Source: Bicyclus anynana (Eukaryota; Arthropoda; Insecta; Lepidoptera; Nymphalidae). From it: a DNA stretch of 64,000 nt. Where the stretch lies: the NCBI RefSeq assembly GCF_947172395.1, contig NC_069086.1:14893572-14957571 (forward strand), in the 5' to 3' direction. The notes under the pieces were generated by a model. The model was not told the DNA's origin. It was given only the letters and a program-made list of their open reading frames with translations, and ran no database searches. The first letter of the stretch is position 1. Every line of letters starts with the position of its first letter. The translations under genes and the position numbers were made by a program. Below, piece by piece: positions 55,929 to 64,000 of this stretch.

Positions 55929-56148
55929 AGTATTTAAGAAATTAAATATCACGTGTCTCCAACGGTGAAGGAAAACATCGTGAGGAGACCTGCATACCAG
56001 AGAATTTTCTTAATTCTTTGCGTGTGTGAAGTCTGTCAATCCGCATTGGGCCAGCAAAGCGGACTATTGGCCTAACCCCTCTCATTCTGAGAGGAGACTC
56101 GAGCTCAGCAGTGAGCCGAATATGGGCTGTTAATGATGAATGATGATT
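55929..56148 (+). mobile_element. SINE-B, head missing
   Basis: AAGAAATTAAATATCACGTG, CTGCATACCAGAGAATTTTC, CCGCATTGGGCCAGC, GGCCTAACCCCTCTCATTC and AGCCGAATATGGGCTG, with TTAATGATGAATGATGA as tail. Confidence 0.87.
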
Positions 56149-56517
56149 TAAAAAGAATGAAAATTAAATTTGAATAATCCTATCAATTTGGAATAATAGA
56201 GCTGGACATGTCCAGTTTACAAAAACACACAAAACAGGAACTGTCACAGTTAGATGACAAAATAATTCTAACTGACAGACAAAGGCTTCGAATTTAGCTG
56301 TCGGCGAGAGCGAAAATAGAAAAATGGCTCAAAACAAAAAATATCAAAAGTTCGAGTTTTATAATTTGTTTATTTATTCCAGGAAGTCCGTTTGGAACTT
56401 TATTTGTATCTTTAATGTAAGAATCTTATCAGAGGTGTTTTCGATCATCTCTTAAAATTAAGGTTTAAAAAAGTCCGTTTGGCAATAGATGTAGGGGAAA
56501 GTATTTTTCTTTACATA

Positions 56518-56656
56518 TTTCTCTTGACTACAGTCTCACCTGAATGGTAAGTGATGATGCAATCTAAGATGGAAGCGGGCTAACTTGTTAGGAGGAGGAT
56601 GAAAATCCACATTCCTTTCGGTTTCTGCACGACATCGTACCGGAACGTTAAACCGA
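56518..56656 (-). mobile_element. SINE-A 3' half
   Basis: CTTGACTACAGTCTCACC, AGATGGAAGCGGGCTAACTT, GTTAGGAGGAGGATGAAAAT, TTTCGGTTTCTGCACGACAT and CGTACCGGAACGTTAAA. Confidence 0.85.
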
Positions 56657-56697
56657 AGTCAACAGTTGCTCTTTTAAAAAAACATACATGATACAAT

Positions 56698-56912
56698 GCG
56701 GGTTGGCGGTCCTAGGGTGGTATAGGGAGAATGACCGGATGACTTCCGAGGCACGAAGATATAGCACCACCATCTTCCCAATTCCGGGATGAGACTTTAA
56801 CTGAAAATTTCTGAGAAGAAAAGCTCAGTATATTATTGTCCCACCCAGGACTCGAACCCAGGATTTTAGAATCCGAAGCCTCACTAGCCACTGGACCAAC
56901 GAGGCAGTCGAG
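56698..56912 (-). mobile_element. SINE-C
   Basis: ATGCGGGTTGGCGGTCCTAG, TTCCGAGGCACGAAGATAT, CATCTTCCCAATTCCGG, ACCCAGGACTCGAACCCAGG (B box complement) and CCACTGGACCAACGAGGCAG (head complement). A minus frame (56712-56921) is SINE translation. Confidence 0.75.
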
Positions 56913-57189
56913 GCAGAGCACAACAACTTAGTGCACTATAACAGAAGCTTTTATCTAGTACTTGAAACTAACAGTCTATATTAAAAGCTCTATAACACAT
57001 CACTGCATGCTCGTAGCCGAGTTGTCGTAGCCGAGTTGTCTGTAGTAACTTTGTATCGTCCACGTGTCGAAGTTAACAATGACGTTACAACTTCGATACA
57101 GACATACTGTGCTATCATAGTATGATATTATAACTGAGTTGACGAGTATAAAATAGTCGTTTTAGCACTAGTGAGTTTTTTGTAATAGT

Positions 57190-57318
57190 AAGCGCAGTGT
57201 TGGTCGACCCTGGGTGAACTGACGACATCAAGCGAGTCGCAGGGATTCGCTGGATGCAGTTGGCTCAGTATCGTGATGTTTGGAAGTCTGATGTAATGAG
57301 TATGATGATGATGATGAG
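57190..57318 (+). pseudogene. RTE-type LINE 3' end
   Basis: AAGCGCAGTGTTGGTCGACC, GAACTGACGACATCAAGCGA, CGCTGGATGC and GTTTGGAAGTC, then a shortcut into ATGATGATGATGATG. About 40 bp of the usual terminus are missing. Confidence 0.7.
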
Positions 57319-58362
57319 TTTTTAGTAAAAGATCTCGTCTGACAAAGAATTTGCACTATTTCTGTCGCTAACGCTAAGTAGTATGAACAATTTGTGAACA
57401 ATGTGCCTGGACTGTCCTGGATTAGCCTAAAAGTTATATTTTTGCTTAGGAAATCAGACACAATCGAAAATTGAATCAACTTTTAAATTCGCGCATTTTT
57501 TACGTTCAGGGTCATGACATAAGGAAAGGAGAAAGATTGCTTGGGACATCTAGAAGAACCGGCAAGTAATTCAAAAGTTGGTCTTTGAAAAAGTTATACA
57601 TTTTATAATTTACTATACATATTTAACATTAATATCATTAAAATTTCATTGATTTTCACTACCTATCGGAATATAGAAGCTGATCCAATGGCTTCCTTCG
57701 TCATTAATAAATTCATTAATAATGTCTTAGTAAAATGTTTTTTAACATTGCTTGAACTTATGCATTACTTGAACTTATATATTATGACCTAGCTAAACTT
57801 ATTATTTGATAAATATCATGAAGTAGCTTACTCCTGAAGTGCGGAGTGCCATTTGCTTTGAAATACTCCCGAGCACCCTATATATTAACAGTGTTGTTGA
57901 TAATATTGTCATTAAAATCTAAATACTCCAGCTGGCCTATTCACTATTTTGGTCTTTATTAACAACCTATTAAAATAAACATCAAATCTATTGACAAAAT
58001 GTCATCTACATACTGTATCACATCCACTAGCAAGCACTGGATGATATTTGTTACATAGAACATCAATTTCGTATATGTCAACAAGCTTATGTCAAAGATA
58101 GTGAATTGGCCTGCAGGTGGCTTAATACGCTTCGCCGTAGCCGTCCTACTCGTAGTAATAATAAGTTTATTAAGAGCTTGCTGCCGCCATGTCGTCTGGA
58201 AGCGTCGCCTGCTGTAGGTATAGTGTAGGTATAGAGCTTTTTAACTTGGATTCCTGACAATTTATTAAAGTTTATAAAATTTTTTATATGTTTTACGCAA
58301 AAATTAAAAAAAAATATGCTCTAAATTAAAAAAAAAATCTAATTTGTCTGTATATTATAGTT
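57319..58362. other. No gene seen
   Basis: AT-rich flank of the Gypsy element. A short tandem pair, GTAGGTATAGT, lies near 58215. No gene is supported. Confidence 0.5.
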
Positions 58363-58367
58363 ATAGT
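58363..58367. repeat. Target site duplication, left
   Basis: ATAGT directly before the 5' LTR, repeated exactly after the 3' LTR (62755-62759). Confidence 0.92.
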
Positions 58368-58497
58368 TGTTATAGAATAAGTTTCTATACTAAGTTTATT
58401 TTTTATTAGTTTGTATTTCGACATCTGTCAAATGGAATTGTAAGAAAACAAAGGATTAAATAAACAGTCTTATATCACGCAATGGTCTTTTACTACA
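58368..58497 (+). repeat. 5' LTR
   Basis: Begins TGTTATAG and ends TACTACA, the usual TG...CA borders. AATAAACAGTC near 58459 could serve as a polyadenylation signal region. I find no difference from the 3' LTR over 130 bp. Confidence 0.95.
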
Positions 58498-58523
58498 TGG
58501 TGACAGCGGTGGGATCCAAACCG
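58498..58523 (+). other. tRNA primer-binding site
   Basis: TGGTGACAGCGGTGGGATCC starts directly at the end of the 5' LTR. TGG pairs with the CCA end of a tRNA. The next bases pair with an acceptor strand ending CGCTGTCA, and GGGATCC fits a T arm. From memory the best fit is a tRNA-Leu type, but I cannot check the host tRNA set. Confidence 0.75.
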
Positions 58524-58540
58524 AGTTAATTTATTTACGG

Positions 58541-58594
58541 ATGTTTGTATACTAATGCAAATATGGAACACGCGAGGCCTCCAGCGGAACTAGT
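58541..58594 (+). promoter_or_regulatory. Two short upstream reading frames in the leader
   Basis: ATG at 58541 opens a 4-codon frame ending TAA (58553-58555). ATG at 58555 opens a 12-codon frame that ends TAG at 58591-58593, overlapping the gag-pol start at 58563 in another frame. A ribosome would have to bypass both, so they may lower gag-pol output. This is inference. Confidence 0.5.
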
Positions 58595-61500
58595 GTTGGA
58601 AGGCGGTCCGGTGAGCCGAGCAGACGCGTGGCGTAAATGGTACAGGCAGTTCAATGTATTTTTAAAGGCATCAGGGGTTCACAAAGAAAGTGCAGATGTC
58701 CAGGCGAGTCTACTAATTAATCTTGTAGGACCTGATGGATACGATATATATTCAACCTTCAAATTTATAGAAAAAGAAAGTCAAGATGACATAGAGGTAT
58801 TGGTAGCGAAGTTTAATGAACATTTTTGCATTAAGCAAAATACGACCATGTCCAGATATCGTTTTTTTACAAGGAATCAAGAAGTCGGCGAAAATGTGGA
58901 TGGCTACGTCACAGGTTTGCGACTACTAGCTCAACGCTGTGAGTTCGAGCACCTGGAAGACGGATTGATAAGAGACCGGATCGTGTGTGGTATTTGTGAC
59001 AGTACAGTGAGAGATAGATTGCTCAGAACGGATGACTTGACCTTGGAGAAGGCTATAAAGATTTGTCACGCGAATGAAATATCACTGACGGAGGGCAAGC
59101 AAATTGAAGTCGCTAAAACTGCAGAGTATACGGCCGGCGCGGCGGTGGATGCAGTGTACAGGGCGCGAGCGCGCGCGCCGGGCGGGGCAGCCGGCTCGAG
59201 CGGCCGGGGCGCCGGGCCCAGCGCTGCGCGCCGCATGTACAACGATGAGCCGGGTCGTCGGTTCGATGCTCGGCTGAGCGCGTATAGTGATGTAAAGTGC
59301 GTGTCGTGCGGTATTGGTCATAATGACCAAGATCGGTGTCCAGCTAGATTCGCGACGTGCTTTCGGTGTTTCCAGAGGGGTCATTTTAAAAAGTGTTGCG
59401 TGAGAGCTAATAAAAAAGTGCTTGAAGTGAACGAGGAAATAACTATCAATGATCCATTGTACGTATCTGTCTTGAATGGTGATAAATGTAAAGACAGTAA
59501 GTGGTTTGAAACATTGTTTTTATGTAAAAACGGTATGTCAGAAAACTTTAAGTTAGATTCTGGGTCGGACTTAAATATATTATCGCTTAAGACTTTTGAA
59601 AGATTAGGATATTCTACAAATGATTTAAAACACTGTGACCTACGAGCTCAGTCATTTTGTGGCAATTATATTCCAATATTGGGGTCCTCAGACATGTTAT
59701 GGTTGTATAAACAAAATAAGTATATTATTAAATTTATCATATCTAGGGACGATTGTCAAAGTGTTCTAGGAAAAGATACCTGTGAAAATATAGGCGTTAT
59801 TAAGCGAATTTTTGCCGTTAAAATAGATCAATATAGCGATTTGTTTCAAGGTGTAGGTAAATTACCGGGAAAGTATTCAATCGTAATAGATAAAGAAGTA
59901 AGGCCGTCAGTATGTCCTGTTCGTAAAATACCTATGGGTGTAAGGGATAAATTGAAAAGGGAACTCGATAAAATGGAACGAATGAATATAATAAGAAAGG
60001 TAACGCACCCAACTCCGTGGGTGAACGCGATAGTGCTTCCCGCAAAGAAAGACGGCAGCCTGCGCGTGTGCCTCGACCCGCGGCCGCTAAACCGCGCCAT
60101 TCGCCGCGCGCACTACCCGCTGCCGACGCTGACCGAGATAGCCACCACGCTGCGCGGGGCCCGGTACTTCAGTAAGCTAGACGCACGATCGGGGTTTTGG
60201 ATGGTCGAGCTAGACGACCAGAGTGCTGATCTATGTACGTTCGGCACACCGCAAGGCCGGTACCAGTTCCTACGTCTCCCTTACGGTGTAAGCTGTGCTA
60301 GCGAGGTGTTTCATGCGAAGATTCGTCAAATTTTAGAGGATTTGGATGGAGTGGAATCATTCATAGACGATATAATAGTTTACGGTAGTACCTTGGACGA
60401 GCACGACGCGAGATTGAGATCGCTTTTAGACAGGGCTCGCGAAGTAGGTATTAGGTTTAATCGAGAAAAATGCGAATTTCAGGTGCGTCAAGTTACGTAT
60501 TTAGGACACACGTTTAGTGAAAGGGGTATGCAAATAGATGTACATAAAATACGTGCGATCAAAGACATGCCCAGTCCGAGCGACAGGAGCTCGCTGGAGA
60601 GATTTTTAGGTATGACAAATTATTTGTCAAGGTTCATTCCAAACTACGCTAACATCGCAAATCCGCTTCGAGGTTTATTAAAAAAAGGTAGTGAGTGGTG
60701 CTGGGAGAGCAATCACTCGGCGGCGGTATCGGCGCTGAAAGCTGCGCTGTGCAGCGCGCCCGTGCTGGCGCTGTATTCCGGCGCCGAGCCCGTGCTGCTG
60801 ACTGTAGACGCGAGCTCGTGCGCTCTGGGCGCCGCCCTGCTACAGGCCGGCCGCCCTGTGGAGTTCGCGTCGGCTACGCTTACAGACACTCAGACTCGTT
60901 ACGCGCAAATCGAGAAAGAAATGCTAGCGATAGTGTTTGCATTAGAAAGATTTCATCAGTACGTGTACGGGAGGGCGGACGTGACGATCGAAACGGATCA
61001 CAAGCCGCTCGAATCTATTTTTAAAAAATCTTTAGATGCAGTACCGGCACGCTTACAGCGTATGATGTTGCGTATTCAGTGTTACGACTTTAACGTTGTT
61101 TACAAACCCGGGAAGTACATGTATCTGGCCGATACGTTGTCTAGGGCGGCCCTCCCGGAGCCGATGCACGACAAGCTAACGGACGAAATTAATGCTCAAG
61201 CGTGTTTTGTTATAAATAATGCACCTTTCAGTGACAATAAAATACAACGCGTCAGGGAAGCGACGGACATGGATCCCGAGTGTAAAATTTTAATAAATTA
61301 TATTTTGTATGGGTGGCCGCGTTATAGAGTCGATACAGATCCCTCGGTCCGCGTGCACTGGTCGTATAGAACGTCATTCGAGTATATAGGAGGTGTCTTG
61401 TTTAAGGATAACTTGGTGTTTATTCCGCGTGAGCTGCGTAGGGAAATGCTGGAGCGCGTACACGAAGGGCACCTCGGCATCGACCGCTGCAAGCGGCGCG

Positions 61501-62576
61501 CGCGCGACGCCATGTTCTGGAGCGGCATGTCGCGCGACGTGGAGCGGACGGTGCGTGCGTGCGCCGCGTGCGCCGAGCACGCTGCCCGCCCACAGAGAGA
61601 ACCTATGGTTCCTCATCATGTTCCTAGTCTACCGTGGAGAAAGGTTGGCTCGGATATATTTGTGTTTCGTAAAAAATATTTTCTAATACTTGTTGATTAC
61701 TTTTCTAATTTCATCGAAGTTAGTCCTTTAGCTAACGCGGGTTCACGAGCGGTAATATTGGCCATGAAAGATCAGTTCGCGAGGTACGGAATAGTTGAGG
61801 AGCTCGTGACTGATAATGGGCCAGCGTATGTGTCCAAAGAATTTAGACAATTTAGTTTAGATTGGTATTTCAAACATACAACCTCGTCTCCTAATTATGC
61901 ACAGTCTAATGGACTCAGTGAAAGGGCGGTTCAGACAGTAAAAAATATTATAAAAAAATCAATATTGACCGGGTCTGATTTTTATCTTGGATTACTTAAC
62001 TTTAGGGCGACACCGCGTGATGGGGTTAGCTCACCGGCTCAATTATTGATGGGAAGACGGTTAAATACAAAACTTCCGATGAACATAATAAAATTGCAGC
62101 CAGAGAGGAACAACGATTATGATTTTGTAAAGATATGTAATAATCGCGAACGTGCTAAGGAATATTATGATAGGCGATCGCGTGCACTGCCTGAGTTGGC
62201 TGCAGGCGAGCGGGTGCTGGTGGACGCCGGCGACACTCGGCGTCGCATGACCGTACAGGCGCCAGCACCACAGCCGCGCTCTTATTTTGTTGTTGACGAG
62301 TCCGGTCGAAAATACAGACGGAATCGGCGTCATCTCCTTCGCGCTGAGATTAGTTCGGTGGCTAGCAATTCACATCCTCCTCCTTCTTTGGGGGAGAAGG
62401 AAGATAGTGATGATAGTGCTTATCATTTAAATGTATTCGCTGATGCTGAAGAGTATCCCAGAGAGGAGCTTGGGGTTGACCAAGAAACTGATAGTGAGTC
62501 GTCGGAGAAAGCGAAACGTAGGCCAGCTGCTAATAGGGCTCGTGAGCAGTTAGCTTTATATTTTAAGAAAAAATAG
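58563..62576 (+). CDS. Gag-Pol polyprotein of a Ty3/Gypsy retrotransposon
   Basis: A single uninterrupted frame of 1337 codons. I place the start at ATG 58563: it has A at -3 and G at +4, whereas the upstream part of the open frame (from 58545) has no ATG. Domains in order (numbered from this Met): Gag about 1-280, with two zinc knuckles at 246-259 (CVSCGIGHNDQDRC, spacing altered) and 266-279 (CFRCFQRGHFKKCC, canonical). The aspartic protease has its active-site D332-S-G. Reverse transcriptase spans about 400-640, with D540 and the catalytic pair D602-D603 in FIDDIIVYG. RNase H has D749 in TVDASS and the ETDHKPLE block. The integrase has an HEGHLG...CAAC zinc motif and catalytic D1031, D1084 and E1120 (35 residues between the last two, D,D35E). 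The end has PRSYFVV and YRRNRRHL, then an acidic and basic tail; no chromodomain. Fusion of gag and pol without a frameshift is unusual for the order but known in the Mag group. No key residue is missing. There is no env. Confidence 0.95.
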   Translation: MEHARPPAELVLEGGPVSRADAWRKWYRQFNVFLKASGVHKESADVQASLLINLVGPDGYDIYSTFKFIEKESQDDIEVLVAKFNEHFCIKQNTTMSRYRFFTRNQEVGENVDGYVTGLRLLAQRCEFEHLEDGLIRDRIVCGICDSTVRDRLLRTDDLTLEKAIKICHANEISLTEGKQIEVAKTAEYTAGAAVDAVYRARARAPGGAAGSSGRGAGPSAARRMYNDEPGRRFDARLSAYSDVKCVSCGIGHNDQDRCPARFATCFRCFQRGHFKKCCVRANKKVLEVNEEITINDPLYVSVLNGDKCKDSKWFETLFLCKNGMSENFKLDSGSDLNILSLKTFERLGYSTNDLKHCDLRAQSFCGNYIPILGSSDMLWLYKQNKYIIKFIISRDDCQSVLGKDTCENIGVIKRIFAVKIDQYSDLFQGVGKLPGKYSIVIDKEVRPSVCPVRKIPMGVRDKLKRELDKMERMNIIRKVTHPTPWVNAIVLPAKKDGSLRVCLDPRPLNRAIRRAHYPLPTLTEIATTLRGARYFSKLDARSGFWMVELDDQSADLCTFGTPQGRYQFLRLPYGVSCASEVFHAKIRQILEDLDGVESFIDDIIVYGSTLDEHDARLRSLLDRAREVGIRFNREKCEFQVRQVTYLGHTFSERGMQIDVHKIRAIKDMPSPSDRSSLERFLGMTNYLSRFIPNYANIANPLRGLLKKGSEWCWESNHSAAVSALKAALCSAPVLALYSGAEPVLLTVDASSCALGAALLQAGRPVEFASATLTDTQTRYAQIEKEMLAIVFALERFHQYVYGRADVTIETDHKPLESIFKKSLDAVPARLQRMMLRIQCYDFNVVYKPGKYMYLADTLSRAALPEPMHDKLTDEINAQACFVINNAPFSDNKIQRVREATDMDPECKILINYILYGWPRYRVDTDPSVRVHWSYRTSFEYIGGVLFKDNLVFIPRELRREMLERVHEGHLGIDRCKRRARDAMFWSGMSRDVERTVRACAACAEHAARPQREPMVPHHVPSLPWRKVGSDIFVFRKKYFLILVDYFSNFIEVSPLANAGSRAVILAMKDQFARYGIVEELVTDNGPAYVSKEFRQFSLDWYFKHTTSSPNYAQSNGLSERAVQTVKNIIKKSILTGSDFYLGLLNFRATPRDGVSSPAQLLMGRRLNTKLPMNIIKLQPERNNDYDFVKICNNRERAKEYYDRRSRALPELAAGERVLVDAGDTRRRMTVQAPAPQPRSYFVVDESGRKYRRNRRHLLRAEISSVASNSHPPPSLGEKEDSDDSAYHLNVFADAEEYPREELGVDQETDSESSEKAKRRPAANRAREQLALYFKKK

Positions 62577-62614
62577 TGTTAATGTTAATTTAAATATTTT
62601 TGTTATTTTTCTTT

Positions 62615-62624
62615 AAGGGAAAGA
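62615..62624 (+). other. Polypurine tract
   Basis: AAGGGAAAGA lies immediately before the 3' LTR and would prime plus-strand DNA synthesis. Confidence 0.85.
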
Positions 62625-62754
62625 TGTTATAGAATAAGTTTCTATACTAAGTTTATTTTTTATTAGTTTGTATTTCGACATCTGTCAAATGGAATTGTAA
62701 GAAAACAAAGGATTAAATAAACAGTCTTATATCACGCAATGGTCTTTTACTACA
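62625..62754 (+). repeat. 3' LTR
   Basis: Same 130-bp sequence as the 5' LTR. TGTTATAG and TACTACA borders, with ATAGT after it. Confidence 0.95.
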
Positions 62755-62759
62755 ATAGT
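62755..62759. repeat. Target site duplication, right
   Basis: ATAGT, identical to 58363-58367. Confidence 0.92.
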
Positions 62760-63118
62760 TGTAGGTGGCGAGCATAACTTTTTATGATAAGTATTTGAAA
62801 AACAAAAGGAAAAGTGAAATAAATGACTTCACTAAAGCTTCGTACGATTATTTTTTAAATTTCCACGTAACCTACTTTCGAAATTTAAGGTTAACCTACC
62901 TAGTTGCCAATAGATTTGCATTACAAAACGTCTTCTCCATCATTGCATTTGCACTTTACGTATTTTGTTTATAATTCCACCAGTTAAAATTAAATACGGC
63001 CCCGATTGTAAAAAAAAATCACTTAATTAAAATTAAAATATGAAGTCGAACTTAGCATACAGGGAGCAAATGCGACCTTTGCAACGGTGCAGGAACGAGG
63101 AAGTCGACAATCGATAGG
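62760..63118. other. No gene seen
   Basis: AT-rich flank between the Gypsy element and the GC-rich block. No supported gene. Confidence 0.5.
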
Positions 63119-63668
63119 CGGCGTGCTAGTGTTGTGTGGGCGGCCGGCGGCCGGCGGGCCCGCGCGGCGGCGAGCGGCGGCGAGCGGCGTGCCGCCGGTG
63201 CACGCGGTGCAGCCGGCGGCGGCGTGCGCGCGCAGCGGGGCGCGGGCGCGGGCGGTGCGCGGCCCAGTGGCGTGCAGCGCGCGCCGCGGACGCCCGCACC
63301 GGCCGCACCGCAGTGTCGAGCAGGAGCCCGCCATGCCCGGCCCGCGCCTCTCCCGCGCCGCCTGACAGCATGGCCCATCCGACCGCCAACACCACACGCA
63401 GCCACGCTCTGACCACGGTACGACCCGCGCCCCACGCCATGCGACGGCCGCGCTCCGCGTAGCCCTCACAGTGACAGTGCGCCCGACCGGCGAGGGTCAG
63501 TCGGAGCAGAGTTTCGTCTCGATTCGATCGTCCGCAGACCGAAAGGAGTAGGCGCGAGAAGGTCCGCGTGGGCCGCTAGATGGCGCCGCGCGTCGCTCCT
63601 GCGGCGAGCGCTCTCCGCCCGCGCCCCGCCGTCGTAGCCTTTTGTTTCACGACTTTCCCGGTCGTGTG

Positions 63669-63675
63669 TATAAAA
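63669..63675 (+). promoter_or_regulatory. TATA box candidate
   Basis: TATAAAA stands alone in a GC-rich context. A start site would be expected about 30 bp downstream, near 63700. Confidence 0.5.
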
Positions 63676-63726
63676 TAATAATTGGCCGGCGACGGTGGTG
63701 AGTAGGGCCGCCCGGCGCCGAGCCGT

Positions 63727-63740
63727 CGCTGACGTCAGCG
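63727..63740. promoter_or_regulatory. CRE-like palindrome
   Basis: CGCTGACGTCAGCG is a perfect 14-bp palindrome around TGACGTCA, the consensus site of CREB/ATF-type bZIP factors. It lies about 55 bp after the TATA box, so it would be within the transcribed leader if that TATA is used. Confidence 0.55.
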
Positions 63741-64000
63741 GAGCCCGGGCTCGCTCCCGGCTTCCCCGACCTTCCGCCACCGCCGTCTGCCGCTCAGCGC
63801 TCCACCGCTCGAGCGCTCGACCGCTACACGACTCCGACCCGTCAGGCTGGAGTCGCTAATCTTCCGCCCCTCTCTCGTGAACTTGAAGATAGCTGTGCCG
63901 ATTGCTTTATAATTGAGAAACTGTTGTGGTTTATGTCATTACTTAATAATTAGTCGGTCGGTCGTGCGATTCCCTGCGGAGGTCGAATCGAAACAGTATA

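Larger units (their letters stand above)
58368..62754 (+). mobile_element. Complete Ty3/Gypsy LTR retrotransposon (Mag-like), 4387 bp
   Basis: The element has two identical 130-bp LTRs, a 5-bp target duplication, a primer-binding site, a polypurine tract and one intact gag-pol frame. The order gag, protease, reverse transcriptase, RNase H, integrase places it in Ty3/Gypsy and not Copia. The absence of any env-like frame after pol, the short LTRs and the single fused frame resemble the Mag clade, first known from silkworm. Clade assignment is from memory of those features, not from a tree. The element inserted in AT-rich DNA and carries no later insertion. Everything needed for retrotransposition in the host cell appears present. 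Confidence 0.95.
63119..63900 (+). promoter_or_regulatory. GC/CpG-rich promoter and leader region
   Basis: Composition changes within a few bases at about 63119 from AT-rich to extremely GC-rich with many CG dinucleotides, and it returns to average near 63900. Long frames exist on both strands, but they are Arg/Ala/Pro-rich on every frame, so I call none. A TATA box (63669), a CRE-like palindrome (63727) and GC-rich repeats (CGCTCGAGCGCTCGACCGCT near 63811) fit a promoter. TCAGTC at 63497 could be a second initiator. The + strand is favoured because of the TATA orientation. The downstream gene lies outside the window. Confidence 0.6.

Noticed and set aside
58545..58562. Extending gag-pol upstream to 58545
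   Set aside because: That codon is TTG. The first in-frame ATG is 58563 and has a strong initiation context.
59082..62333. Minus-strand and shifted frames inside the Gypsy gag-pol gene
   Set aside because: They are shadows of the real frame, caused by its GC-rich patches.
62577..62624. An env-like gene after pol
   Set aside because: Only 48 bp separate the stop from the 3' LTR.
63023..63780. Several long frames (up to 148 codons) on both strands near the end
   Set aside because: Extreme GC content removes stop codons on all frames. The products are Arg/Ala/Pro-rich on every frame and no start or splice evidence singles one out.

Overview
This is an AT-rich, repeat-dense eukaryotic window. 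The repeat families point to a butterfly or moth (Lepidoptera). Evidence for that is the many short elements that start TCTATACTAATATTATAAA and end in CTAG after a GC-rich hairpin (Lep1-type Helitron-like elements), tRNA-headed SINEs whose A box reads TGGCGCAGTGG, RTE-type LINE 3' ends with (GAT)n tails, and an intact Mag-like Ty3/Gypsy element. These attributions rest on remembered family features, not on a database search. I see no bacterial genes, no rRNA, no genuine tRNA gene and no CRISPR array.

Layout. From 1 to about 38.5 kb there is intronic or intergenic DNA filled with old, mostly truncated mobile elements: three SINE families (called SINE-A, SINE-B and SINE-C here), four groups of Helitron-like elements (HEL-1 to HEL-4), RTE 3' ends and unnamed repeats. 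Several are nested in one another. At 38525-38713 there is one good candidate coding exon on the + strand (189 bp, acceptor and donor visible, product not recognised). It is followed at once by two partial, decayed tandem copies of its own 3' half. From 39 to 58 kb come more repeats, including a two-type alternating minisatellite (43.39-43.89 kb), a 254-bp tandem array (45.96-46.95 kb), a hAT-type MITE (48.5 kb) and a perfect 39-bp-arm palindrome (45.53 kb).

From 58368 to 62754 lies a complete 4387-bp Ty3/Gypsy LTR retrotransposon. Its 130-bp LTRs are identical and its 5-bp target duplication is intact. A single uninterrupted gag-pol frame carries zinc knuckles, protease, reverse transcriptase, RNase H and a D,D35E integrase. 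It is the only long protein-coding gene in the window and looks recently inserted.

The last ~0.9 kb (63.12-64.0 kb) switches abruptly to very high GC and CpG density, with a TATA box and a palindromic CRE-like site. It looks like the promoter and 5' leader of a + strand gene that continues beyond the window. Whether the 38.5-kb exon belongs to that gene or to another cannot be decided here.

Besides the autonomous element, the clearest structural theme is a set of short, nearly perfect inverted duplications with 1-8 nt loops. In one case (44.4 kb) the surrounding SINE shows the inverted copy was made in place, which suggests template-switch mutation.
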